Origin: CAYTYX01 sp964442325
GTDB taxonomy: Bacteria; Patescibacteriota; Saccharimonadia; Saccharimonadales; UBA10212
Assembly: GCA_964442325.1 (NCBI GenBank)
Contig: CAYTYX010000009.1
Coordinates: 1-12,977, forward strand
Length of the DNA stretch: 12,977 nt
Direction: 5' to 3'
Shown here: positions 5,373 to 11,991 of the stretch, piece by piece
Layout of the letters: each line of letters starts with the position of its first letter
Numbering within the stretch: position 1 is the stretch's first letter
Notes under the pieces: generated by a model
What the model was told of the DNA's origin: nothing
The model's input: the letters and a program-made list of their open reading frames with translations, nothing else
Database searches by the model: none
Translations under genes and position numbers: made by a program

Positions 5373-6410
5373 CTACTCGGCTTTGGCGGCAGCTTCGCGG
5401 ACTTGGGCGGAAATTTTGTCTAAGACTTTAGGGTTATCGCGCAGGTATTGCTTGGCAGCTTCACGACCCTGGGCAATTTTGGCTCCGCCGTACTCAAACC
5501 AGGCGCCTGATTTTTGGACTACATCGTCGTTCACGGCTAAGTCTAGCGCATCGCCTTCACGACTAATGCCTTCGTTATACATTATGTCGAACTCGGCTTG
5601 GCGGAATGGCGGCGCAACTTTATTTTTGGCGATTTTAACACGCACGCGGTTGCCAACTACATCTTCACCGCTTTTAATTTGGCCAATCCGGCGGATGTCC
5701 ATTCGCACGCTGGAATAGAACTTGAGAGCCTGACCGCCGGTGGTGGTTTCGGGGTTACCAAACATCACGCCAATTTTCATACGCAACTGGTTAACGAATA
5801 TAACTGTACATTTGGTCTTGCTAATGACGCCGGTCAATTTGCGCAGGGCCTGGCTCATCAAGCGGGCCTGCAAACCCATTTGGGCATCGCCCATATTGCC
5901 TTCGATCTCGGCTTGGGGCACAAGCGCCGCCACCGAGTCCACCACCACGATGTCAACTGCATTGGAGCGCACTAATGCCTCTAGAATTTCTAGCGCTTGT
6001 TCGCCGCTATCGGGCTGACTAAGTAGCAGGTTGGCAGTATCGACACCGATTTTTTTGGCGTAAGTTGGGTCAAGCGCGTGCTCGGCGTCAATAAATGCGG
6101 CAGTACCACCGGTTTTTTGGACTTCGGCAACAATATGCAAACAAACGGTTGTTTTACCAGAGCTTTCCGGGCCATAAATTTCAATCACCCGACCCCGTGG
6201 AATACCGCCACCCAGCGCCAAATCCAGCCCTACACTGCCGGTAGTTATGGTCTCGACATTGGCTTTCAAAGATTCGCCTAGGCGCATAATTGCCCCTTGG
6301 CCAAACTGCTTTTCGATTTGATCGACGGCTAGTTTTAGCGCTTGGCTTTTACCGCTATCGGATGGTTTAGTTTTTGCGACGACTGGTTTTTTGGTGGTTT
6401 TTGCGGACAT
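5373..6410 (-). CDS. recA: Recombinase RecA
   Basis: 345 residues, normal for the family. Walker A GPESSGKT is at 80-87, the catalytic Glu in the D-A-E-H-A-L-D segment near 110, Walker B IVVVDS at 154-159, and the L2 region with FVNQLRMKIGVMFGNPETTTGG near 205-226. The first 25 residues are a Lys/Thr/Ser-rich extension before the core. RecA forms ATP-dependent filaments on single-stranded DNA for homologous recombination and repair. The start at 6410 has GGGAG 6 nt upstream (6417-6421), and TATAAT at 6451-6456 gives a leader of about 33 nt. I see no LexA-type box in the upstream region, so SOS control is not evident. It is followed by recX after 4 nt. Confidence 0.98.
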   Translation of the reverse strand: MSAKTTKKPVVAKTKPSDSGKSQALKLAVDQIEKQFGQGAIMRLGESLKANVETITTGSVGLDLALGGGIPRGRVIEIYGPESSGKTTVCLHIVAEVQKTGGTAAFIDAEHALDPTYAKKIGVDTANLLLSQPDSGEQALEILEALVRSNAVDIVVVDSVAALVPQAEIEGNMGDAQMGLQARLMSQALRKLTGVISKTKCTVIFVNQLRMKIGVMFGNPETTTGGQALKFYSSVRMDIRRIGQIKSGEDVVGNRVRVKIAKNKVAPPFRQAEFDIMYNEGISREGDALDLAVNDDVVQKSGAWFEYGGAKIAQGREAAKQYLRDNPKVLDKISAQVREAAAKAE

Positions 6411-6450
6411 TAAAGTCTCCCGATTAGATTAACCCTTTTGCTTAACTTAT

Positions 6451-6456
6451 ATTATA
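6451..6456 (-). promoter_or_regulatory. -10 box (TATAAT) of recA-recX
   Basis: A perfect TATAAT 40 nt before the recA ATG. It gives a conventional leader carrying a GGGAG ribosome binding site, in contrast to the nearly leaderless divergent gene. The -35 region would fall on the TAGTT-TT-AACTA palindrome at 6470-6481. Confidence 0.55.
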
Positions 6457-6469
6457 CAATTTTTGGGGT

Positions 6470-6481
6470 TAGTTTTAACTA
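6470..6481. promoter_or_regulatory. Small inverted repeat between divergent recA and pilin-like promoters
   Basis: TAGTT and AACTA are complementary arms around a TT centre. The element sits between the two divergent -10 boxes (6451-6456 and 6484-6489), in the -35 zone of both. It could be an operator, but 5-bp arms are short and chance is possible. Confidence 0.25.
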
Positions 6482-6483
6482 GG

Positions 6484-6489
6484 TATAAT
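6484..6489 (+). promoter_or_regulatory. -10 box (TATAAT) of the pilin-like gene
   Basis: A perfect TATAAT ends 7 nt before the ATG at 6497. Transcription would be expected to begin at the start codon; no Shine-Dalgarno is possible. Confidence 0.55.
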
Positions 6490-6496
6490 TAACTAT

Positions 6497-6940
6497 ATGT
6501 TAAAGCGGTTCTTAAAAGGCGGCGACGACCAATCGTTGATAAGTGCCGAGCGATTGCTGGTTCTGGTCACGGCCGGCATCTTAATTACACTAGTGGCCTT
6601 GCAGTATGCAGCTATACAAGCACGCAACCGCGACGACCAGCGCCGGACTGATCTTTATTCACTGCAACTGGCAATCCAAAGATACTACGCGCTAAACGGC
6701 CAGTACCCACTAAGCTTGGCTAGTCTTAGCGACATACCGGCCGGTGCCTGCCAGGACCCATCCGGCAAAGGCAGCTGCCAAAATCCGGACTATAATTACA
6801 TAGCTTTTGCGGCCGGTGCCCAGCCTCAAATTTCTAAATCTAGCGATTGCAATGGTAAAAAGATTGCCTGCGCCGGCTACATTTTGGCCAGCCAGCATAT
6901 GGAAACTACCACCAATCCTTACGCGCTTACAAGTAACTAG
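6497..6940 (+). CDS. Pilin-like protein with single N-terminal membrane helix
   Basis: 147 residues. A short basic/polar N-terminus (1-18) leads into a hydrophobic helix (about 19-40). Then comes R-N-R-D-D-Q-R-R-T-D-L-Y-S-L-Q-L-A-I-Q-R-Y-Y-A-L-N-G-Q-Y-P (43-71), a pattern typical of type IV pilin/pseudopilin alpha-1 helices followed by the Y-P turn. The globular part has four cysteines (85, 94, 118, 125), enough for two disulfides outside the cell. The canonical prepilin peptidase site (G-F-x-x-x-E) is not present before the helix, so it may stay as an uncleaved membrane-anchored protein. No pilus assembly genes are nearby in the window. It is divergent from recA and shares a CTAG stop overlap with the bPH2 gene. 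Confidence 0.72.
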   Translation: MLKRFLKGGDDQSLISAERLLVLVTAGILITLVALQYAAIQARNRDDQRRTDLYSLQLAIQRYYALNGQYPLSLASLSDIPAGACQDPSGKGSCQNPDYNYIAFAAGAQPQISKSSDCNGKKIACAGYILASQHMETTTNPYALTSN

Positions 6941-7479
6941 GGTTTAGTGCCACTTCGTTCGATATAACGCGCCCGGGCTTGCAAGATTTGCGCGGCATAT
7001 GTATTTGGGTGTGGGCAATAGGTGAAGACAAAGTTATCAACCGCCCCGGCCGTCTCGACGGTTAGTGTGCCATAACCAAAAATGGTCTGCAACAATCCAT
7101 GCTGCTCGGCGCTGACATCTTCGACATCAGTCATTTCCAGACGCGTAATTTTACGAACCAGCAGGCTGCGTTGACTAAGTTGCTCCACGTCGTGGTCGGT
7201 CACCAAAATACAGTTGCGGCGATAGACTAAAGTAGCAACGCCCAAAACTCCCCCGATCAAAACAATCAGTAGTGCCACGCCGCTGGCAATCAGGCTCTGG
7301 GCGCCGCCGGATAGGTTGGTCAAATAGTTTGGCGCTGCAAAAATACCCAAGCCTATAATTGCCGCCAACGCGATTACCGCCTGTATATATATCAAGATAA
7401 GACCAATTGGGTGGCGCTTAATGGCCAAAACTTGCTGCGCTGGTTTTTCGTTTGGTTGGGCAATAGATGATGGTTGCAT
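6937..7479 (-). CDS. Bacterial PH domain (bPH2/YdbS-like) membrane protein
   Basis: 180 residues. A polar N-terminus (1-20) with K-R-H-P-I-G at 21-26 is followed by two hydrophobic helices (about 27-48 and 62-86). A C-terminal bPH2 domain covers about 88-170: Y-R-R-N-C-I-L-V-T-D-H-D-V-E-Q, then T-D-V-E-D-V-S, the G-Y-G-T-L-T-V-E-T-A-G segment and F-V-F-T-Y-C-P-H-P. Such proteins are common in Gram-positive and CPR genomes; function is unknown, with membrane or protein-binding roles proposed. It lies 12 nt after ruvB on the same strand. TTTAAT at 7491-7496 overlaps the ruvB stop and ends 11 nt before this ATG, so it may have its own nearly leaderless transcript. Confidence 0.85.
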   Translation of the reverse strand: MQPSSIAQPNEKPAQQVLAIKRHPIGLILIYIQAVIALAAIIGLGIFAAPNYLTNLSGGAQSLIASGVALLIVLIGGVLGVATLVYRRNCILVTDHDVEQLSQRSLLVRKITRLEMTDVEDVSAEQHGLLQTIFGYGTLTVETAGAVDNFVFTYCPHPNTYAAQILQARARYIERSGTKP

Positions 7480-7490
7480 ATTGGTTTGAA

Positions 7491-7496
7491 ATTAAA
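7491..7496 (-). promoter_or_regulatory. Possible -10 box (TTTAAT) overlapping the ruvB stop
   Basis: TTTAAT (5 of 6 to consensus) contains the TAA stop of ruvB and ends 11 nt before the next ATG. The weakest of the proposed boxes in the window. Confidence 0.35.
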
Positions 7497-8520
7497 GCAA
7501 GCTGGGTTGCCCACCTTTAGTTTGTTTTCTGCCCAAATGCTGCCAGGTTTTGGGTGTGGCTTTGCGACCACGCGGTGTACGCTCCAGCATTCCGATTTGC
7601 ATTAGGTAAGGCTCGGTGGCTTCTTCGATGGTACTACGTTCTTCGGAAGTTAGAGCGGCTAAGGTTTCCAGACCGACTGGCCCACCGGCGTAGTTATCGA
7701 TGATGGCGGCTAGTAATTTACGGTCAAAAGCGTCTAGGCCCAGCTCATCAATTTCTAGTAAATCTAGGGCTTTCAGACTTAGGCTCGAATCAACTATACC
7801 GTCACCGTTTATGTCGGCGTAGTCGCGAACGCGTTTAAGTAGCCGGTTGGCGATGCGCGGCGTCAGGCGCGAACGTTGGGCCAGCAGTTGGGCGGCTTTA
7901 TCGTCGATTTTGACATTCATAATCTTGGCGGCCCGCTTGATGATTTTGGTGATCTCGTCTGGGTTATAAAATTCCAGCCGATGCGTTATGCCAAAGCGGT
8001 CGCGCAGCGGCGCGGCTAAGTTGCCAGTGCGAGTGGTAGCGCCAATGATTGTAAATTTAGGCAAATCGAGCCTTAAAGATTTAGCGCTTGGACCTTTGCC
8101 CAGCATTATGTCGAGTTTAAAATCTTCCATCGCCGCATACAGCACTTCTTCAATGCTTCGGTGCAGGCGGTGGATTTCGTCTATAAATAAAATGTCACCG
8201 TCGGCCAGGTTGGTTAATAGGCTGGCCAGGTCGCCGGCGCGTTCGATTGCCGGGCCGCTAGTGACGCGGATTTGGGCACCCATTTCGCGGGCAATCACAC
8301 CTGCCAGGGTGGTCTTGCCGAGTCCAGGTGGGCCGTGCAGCAGCACGTGGTCAAGCGGCTCGCCGCGTTTTTTGGCGGCGGCGATTGCCAGTTTGAGTGC
8401 GGTTTTAATTCGTTCTTGGCCAATGTAGTTGGTAAAATCATGCGGCCGCAGGGTTTGTTCTAGCACCTGCTCTTCCGGCTCATCAGCCGTTTTGGTATTT
8501 ACAATCCTCTCAATCGCCAT
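7492..8520 (-). CDS. ruvB: Holliday junction branch migration ATPase RuvB
   Basis: 342 residues, the usual length. The N-terminal AAA+ part has Walker A GPPGLGKT at 63-70, Walker B FIDEIH at 112-117, sensor 1 GATTRTG at 160-166 and the arginine finger segment RDRFG at 173-177. The C-terminal winged-helix domain ends with P-Y-L-M-Q-I-G-M-L-E-R-T-P-R-G-R-x-A-T, the expected DNA-binding tail. RuvB hexamers pump DNA through the RuvA-bound Holliday junction. ruvA and ruvC are not in this window. The ATG at 8520 lies 6 nt after TAAAAT with no Shine-Dalgarno, suggesting a leaderless mRNA even though the upstream gene is only 17 nt away. Confidence 0.97.
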   Translation of the reverse strand: MAIERIVNTKTADEPEEQVLEQTLRPHDFTNYIGQERIKTALKLAIAAAKKRGEPLDHVLLHGPPGLGKTTLAGVIAREMGAQIRVTSGPAIERAGDLASLLTNLADGDILFIDEIHRLHRSIEEVLYAAMEDFKLDIMLGKGPSAKSLRLDLPKFTIIGATTRTGNLAAPLRDRFGITHRLEFYNPDEITKIIKRAAKIMNVKIDDKAAQLLAQRSRLTPRIANRLLKRVRDYADINGDGIVDSSLSLKALDLLEIDELGLDAFDRKLLAAIIDNYAGGPVGLETLAALTSEERSTIEEATEPYLMQIGMLERTPRGRKATPKTWQHLGRKQTKGGQPSLL

Positions 8521-8526
8521 AACTTA

Positions 8527-8532
8527 ATTTTA
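8527..8532 (-). promoter_or_regulatory. -10 box (TAAAAT) of ruvB
   Basis: TAAAAT ends 6 nt before the ruvB ATG, fitting transcription from the start codon. Confidence 0.5.
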
Positions 8533-8537
8533 ACAGT

Positions 8538-8951
8538 TTAGACAATTTTCGACAGGTCGTTGTCAATAACTATTGGCTCCATGGCTACGATCTCGGTTTT
8601 GTAATATGGCATTTCGGGGACTGGATTCAGGAGGTATATCTTTTGATTTAGTACATGCGCAAAGCCAATTTCTAAAAAAGTATTGCCGCCAATGTAATTT
8701 TTCACTCCATGCTTATCTAGATTAATAACTAAAATGGCATCGGCGCCCTGCATCAGCTTCCAAAACTCGCGAATGGCATCTTTGTGCATTTTCTGGTCTA
8801 GCTTGATAGTTTCCTTTTCCTCGTCGGTTTTACCAACAAATGGATCAGCTAGACTAGTAACAAAGGCGGTGTGGCCCATAGAGTTTAGTTTGTCTCTAAA
8901 CTCAATCATCTTCTCGGTATATTGCATGCTGCCAACTACGCCAATTTTCAT
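8538..8951 (-). CDS. Nucleoside 2-deoxyribosyltransferase-like protein
   Basis: 137 residues with a Rossmann-like layout. It starts MKIGVVGSM, has a central G-A-D-A-I-L-V-I-N-L-D (69-79), then G-G-N-T-F-L-E-I-G-F-A (88-98), in which Glu94 corresponds to the catalytic glutamate of the family, and I-Y-L-L-N-P-x-P (105-112). Family enzymes move or hydrolyse the base of deoxynucleosides or nucleotides; this divergent small form is common in CPR genomes and its substrate is not known. The ATG at 8951 follows TAAAAT by 6 nt. Base composition looks more AT-rich than ruvB and ftsH, as in the neighbouring dipeptidase gene. Confidence 0.7.
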   Translation of the reverse strand: MKIGVVGSMQYTEKMIEFRDKLNSMGHTAFVTSLADPFVGKTDEEKETIKLDQKMHKDAIREFWKLMQGADAILVINLDKHGVKNYIGGNTFLEIGFAHVLNQKIYLLNPVPEMPYYKTEIVAMEPIVIDNDLSKIV

Positions 8952-8957
8952 AGTCTA

Positions 8958-8969
8958 ATTTTAGTACAG
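8958..8969. repeat. Direct repeat copy A (12 bp) at the promoter of the 8951 gene
   Basis: On the minus strand this reads CTGTACTAAAAT, identical to copy B at 10100-10111, and it contains the TAAAAT -10 box (8958-8963) that ends 6 nt before the ATG at 8951. The two copies bracket the VanX-like gene. Confidence 0.6.
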
Positions 8970-8980
8970 TGCGTTGGATT

Positions 8981-10093
8981 TCAAGCCGCTTTTTCTTCGG
9001 GTGGCTGGATTTTGGCGGCTCTAGGTAGGGTCGTAACGGTCGGATCGCCCATTTCTTTGGCAGCTTTTACGGCAACTTCAAACCAACCCGGCTGGCGGCC
9101 AAATTTATCCATCAAGTCTCCTTGAAGTTTGCTTAATATCTCACTGCCTTGAAGATGCAGTCGTCGAATCTCCTCAATTTTGCGGTTTTCGTCTGACAGT
9201 TGAGCTGCTCCATATTCAGCGGTCACTAATCCGGCCGTTTTAGCACCCATCTGTGATTTTTTAGAATTATAATGCCACCATTCATCGGCGTAGGGTTCGA
9301 ACCCGGCATTTATCATGACGTTATAAAGCAGTCGGCGATTGTCTTTGGCAGTTTGTTCTTTGGGATTTAATTCTCTTTGTTGGGCGAGAACTTCGTAATA
9401 ATTTAAAGCAGCTTCCGGACCACCCCAATCCCACAAAGTACCAAAGTCTAATAGCTCGGCATGCTTAGCAATTAAGCCGATCCTTTCCATTTCTAATTCA
9501 TAGACTTCTTGCGCGTTTTTTGTGTCACCACCAATTTCAGCAACTCGATTGTTAATTTCGGTGACTCTAGACTCCACTCCATCCGGAAGTTTATATACTG
9601 CCACGTCTATTGACCCGCCCGTATTGTGAGGCGATGGCCTGTCCGGATTCGTAGACGGTATAGAAACAAATTTCTGGGTTTCGGTAGAAAGTTGTTCTTC
9701 AGTCCAATCGGAGTGCTCTTTCTTAAGGGCATTGAGATATTGGTCGTATAACGATTGTTGGACTTCCAAAGAACGATACGAGTCATAAACAATAATATGC
9801 ATCCCTAAAGGCAAACTTGAGTCCGCGTCAAGCAATTGCTCGGCTACTTCTTTTCGTGCAAAAGTTGTGACAAGTGAGCCTTCTAAACTTTCTCGTCCAT
9901 ATGGAGAGTCTTGTCGCTCACCGTAATAAATTGAGCTGGTAAAAATCCGGTCAAAATTATTTCCGACGAAAGAGCCAATTGGTACTAACGGCTCGGTGTT
10001 TTCTTTTAAGGGCACTTCTTTCCAGCCTGCCACAGACGGCATTTCAAGTGGAATTGGTTGACTTAGCTCATTTTTATTTTTTTCTTGTTCCAT
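8981..10093 (-). CDS. VanX-like D-Ala-D-Ala dipeptidase (peptidase M15D), enlarged
   Basis: 370 residues, against about 200 for typical VanX/DdpX. Zinc and catalytic landmarks are all visible: Y-D-S-Y-R-S with Arg107 (103-108), S-P-H-x-x-G-x-S-I-D with His156 and Asp163, and E-W-W-H with Glu271 and His274. Family enzymes cleave D-Ala-D-Ala in the cytoplasm; no signal peptide is present here, in agreement. Extra length comes from a region around 165-255 that contains a charged, helix-prone stretch (175-215) and from a C-terminal tail (about 290-370) rich in Glu, Lys and Arg. Cell-wall dipeptide recycling is the default role. It lies between ftsH and the 8951 gene, is visibly more AT-rich, and is bracketed by 12-bp direct repeats. 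Its ATG is 6 nt after a TAAAAT box. Confidence 0.82.
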   Translation of the reverse strand: MEQEKNKNELSQPIPLEMPSVAGWKEVPLKENTEPLVPIGSFVGNNFDRIFTSSIYYGERQDSPYGRESLEGSLVTTFARKEVAEQLLDADSSLPLGMHIIVYDSYRSLEVQQSLYDQYLNALKKEHSDWTEEQLSTETQKFVSIPSTNPDRPSPHNTGGSIDVAVYKLPDGVESRVTEINNRVAEIGGDTKNAQEVYELEMERIGLIAKHAELLDFGTLWDWGGPEAALNYYEVLAQQRELNPKEQTAKDNRRLLYNVMINAGFEPYADEWWHYNSKKSQMGAKTAGLVTAEYGAAQLSDENRKIEEIRRLHLQGSEILSKLQGDLMDKFGRQPGWFEVAVKAAKEMGDPTVTTLPRAAKIQPPEEKAA

Positions 10094-10099
10094 GGCTAT

Positions 10100-10111
10100 A
10101 TTTTAGTACAG
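10100..10111. repeat. Direct repeat copy B (12 bp) at the promoter of the VanX-like gene
   Basis: Minus-strand CTGTACTAAAAT, identical to copy A at 8958-8969. It contains the last codons and the TAA stop of ftsH, and its TAAAAT (10100-10105) serves as the likely -10 box for the ATG at 10093. Confidence 0.6.
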
Positions 10112-11974
10112 AGCGGCGGATTTGGGCATTACTGTGCCAGCCAAAATCGTCTCGACTTCTGGAGCTTCGATTGATTCTTTTTCCAGCAATGCTTTTTTAA
10201 GCGCTTCGAGCTTAGTCATATTGGCCTTAATTACCTCACGGGCACGGTTGGTGGCCTCAGTAATCAACGCTTCGACTTCATCGTCAATTATCTTGGCGGT
10301 TTCGTCCGAATACATCCGCTCGTGCACCAGACGCTCCAGCATCATCCCCTCATCAGTCTGGAAAGCTTGGTTACGCAGCTGCTTGCCCATACCAAACTTC
10401 ATTATCATTTCCCGAGCCAGCTCGGCAGATCTTTCCAAGTCACTGCTGGCGCCGGTTGTAACGCGGTCTGGGCCGTAAACCAATTCTTCGGCCACCCGGC
10501 CACCCATCATTCGCGCCAAAACGTCTTTGAATTCGATTACGCTATGGTAGCTGCGATCTTCGGGTGGGATAAACCAGGTTACGCCGCCAGCCGAGCCACG
10601 CTGGATGATGGTAACCTTATGGACCATATCGCTGTCTGGCAAAACATGACCAACTACAGCGTGCCCAGCTTCGTGATAGGCAGTCAGCTCTTTTTCTTTC
10701 TCGTTCATCACTTTGCTTTTGCGCTCCGGACCAATGGCGACTTTTTCAAATGCTTCTACGACGTCTTCGTTCTCTATAACTTTGCGGCCGCGACGAGCGG
10801 CAATAATAGCCGCTTCGTTAGCCATATTAGCTAGATCGGCACCAGAGCTACCGGCCGTTTTGGCCGCCATCGAGTCAAGGTCTACGGTTTTGCTTATTGG
10901 CTTCTCGGCAAAATGTAGCTTTAGGATAGCCAGTCGGTCGAGTCGGTCGGGCAAGTCGATGTTGACGCGGCGGTCAAAGCGGCCGGGACGCAGTAGCGCC
11001 GGGTCCAACACATCGGCTCGGTTGGTGGCAGCCAATACAATTACGTTTTGGCCTTGCTCAAAGCCGTCCATCTCGACCAAAATTTGGTTAAGAGTTTGTT
11101 CGCGTTCGTCGTGACCGCCGCCCATACCAGAACCACGTCGGCGGCCAACGGCGTCGATTTCATCTACAAATACAATGCAAGGCGCGTTTTTCTTAGCCTT
11201 AGCAAATAGGTCGCGTACCCTAGAAGCACCAACACCAACGAACATCTCGACAAATTCCGAACCGGAGATGCTGAAAAACGGTGTGTCGGCTTCGCCGGCT
11301 ACGGCCCGGGCTAGCAATGTCTTACCGGTGCCCGGCGGGCCAATCAACAGCACACCTTTTGGTGTCCGAGCACCAACGCTCTCGAACTTCTTTGGAAACT
11401 TCAAAAACTCCACGACTTCGGCCAAGTCCTGTTTGGCCTCGGCATCGCCGGCAATATCTTTAAAGGTCACTTTGGTTTTTTCGTTACCGTAGAGCCGGGC
11501 GCGGCTTTTACCAAAACTTAATGCTTGGTTGCCTTGGCCTTGAGCACTGCGGAACAACATCAGTAATATTACCGCGATTATCACGACCGGCAGAACATTG
11601 CCAAGCAGAATCACCCATATACTATTAGCCGAAGATTGTGGTTTATTGACTACCGTGACTTTGCCCTGTTGCAGGCCTTGCTCGTAGATACTGGAGCCGG
11701 CTTCTTTATATGACTTTTCGGTGGGTTGGTTTTGGCCAACTGGTGTAATGTCTAATTCTTGGTCGCCTTTGACGGTAATTTCTTTGAGCTTGCCGGCGTT
11801 AGCATCACTGATTGCCTGACTAAACGGCACTTGTGTTAAGTTAGTTGGCTGGTTAAAGGCCGCATAGATAATCAGACCGGTCAGGATTACCAGAGTAATA
11901 AAACCAATGTTTTTGAAACGACTGCCGGGCGGCTTGGCGCCGGCGGGCCGAAGCCGGAACTGCTTATTATCCAT
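10103..11974 (-). CDS. ftsH: ATP-dependent zinc metalloprotease FtsH
   Basis: 623 residues from the ATG at 11974, the normal size. Order: short cytoplasmic N-terminus, membrane helix about 22-40, an extracytoplasmic domain to about 115, second helix about 119-141, then the AAA module with Walker A GPPGTGKT (212-219), Walker B VFVDEID (268-274) and the second region of homology with R-P-G-R-F-D-R (near 329-335). The protease follows, with HEAGH at 434-438 and the third zinc ligand Asp512. It degrades membrane and short-lived cytosolic proteins. A TTG three codons upstream is open but less likely as the start. TATAAT at 11986-11991 overlaps the tilS stop and ends 11 nt before the ATG; no Shine-Dalgarno is visible. 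Confidence 0.97.
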   Translation of the reverse strand: MDNKQFRLRPAGAKPPGSRFKNIGFITLVILTGLIIYAAFNQPTNLTQVPFSQAISDANAGKLKEITVKGDQELDITPVGQNQPTEKSYKEAGSSIYEQGLQQGKVTVVNKPQSSANSIWVILLGNVLPVVIIAVILLMLFRSAQGQGNQALSFGKSRARLYGNEKTKVTFKDIAGDAEAKQDLAEVVEFLKFPKKFESVGARTPKGVLLIGPPGTGKTLLARAVAGEADTPFFSISGSEFVEMFVGVGASRVRDLFAKAKKNAPCIVFVDEIDAVGRRRGSGMGGGHDEREQTLNQILVEMDGFEQGQNVIVLAATNRADVLDPALLRPGRFDRRVNIDLPDRLDRLAILKLHFAEKPISKTVDLDSMAAKTAGSSGADLANMANEAAIIAARRGRKVIENEDVVEAFEKVAIGPERKSKVMNEKEKELTAYHEAGHAVVGHVLPDSDMVHKVTIIQRGSAGGVTWFIPPEDRSYHSVIEFKDVLARMMGGRVAEELVYGPDRVTTGASSDLERSAELAREMIMKFGMGKQLRNQAFQTDEGMMLERLVHERMYSDETAKIIDDEVEALITEATNRAREVIKANMTKLEALKKALLEKESIEAPEVETILAGTVMPKSAALY

Positions 11975-11985
11975 ATCTAGCAAAC

Positions 11986-11991
11986 ATTATA
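11986..11991 (-). promoter_or_regulatory. -10 box (TATAAT) of ftsH overlapping the tilS stop
   Basis: A perfect TATAAT that contains the TAA stop of tilS (11987-11989). It ends 11 nt before the ftsH ATG, so the leader would be about 4-5 nt. Confidence 0.5.

Noticed and set aside
6411..6496. LexA/SOS box upstream of recA
   Set aside because: No CTGT-N8-ACAG or GAAC-N4-GTTC type site found; only a short TAGTT/AACTA palindrome, listed separately.
10322..10834. 170-residue plus-strand open frame antisense to ftsH
   Set aside because: Mirror of conserved ftsH codons, with no Shine-Dalgarno or promoter; no family resemblance.
11975..11983. TTG start of ftsH three codons upstream
   Set aside because: The ATG at 11974 is in frame and better placed relative to the TATAAT; TTG adds only three residues.
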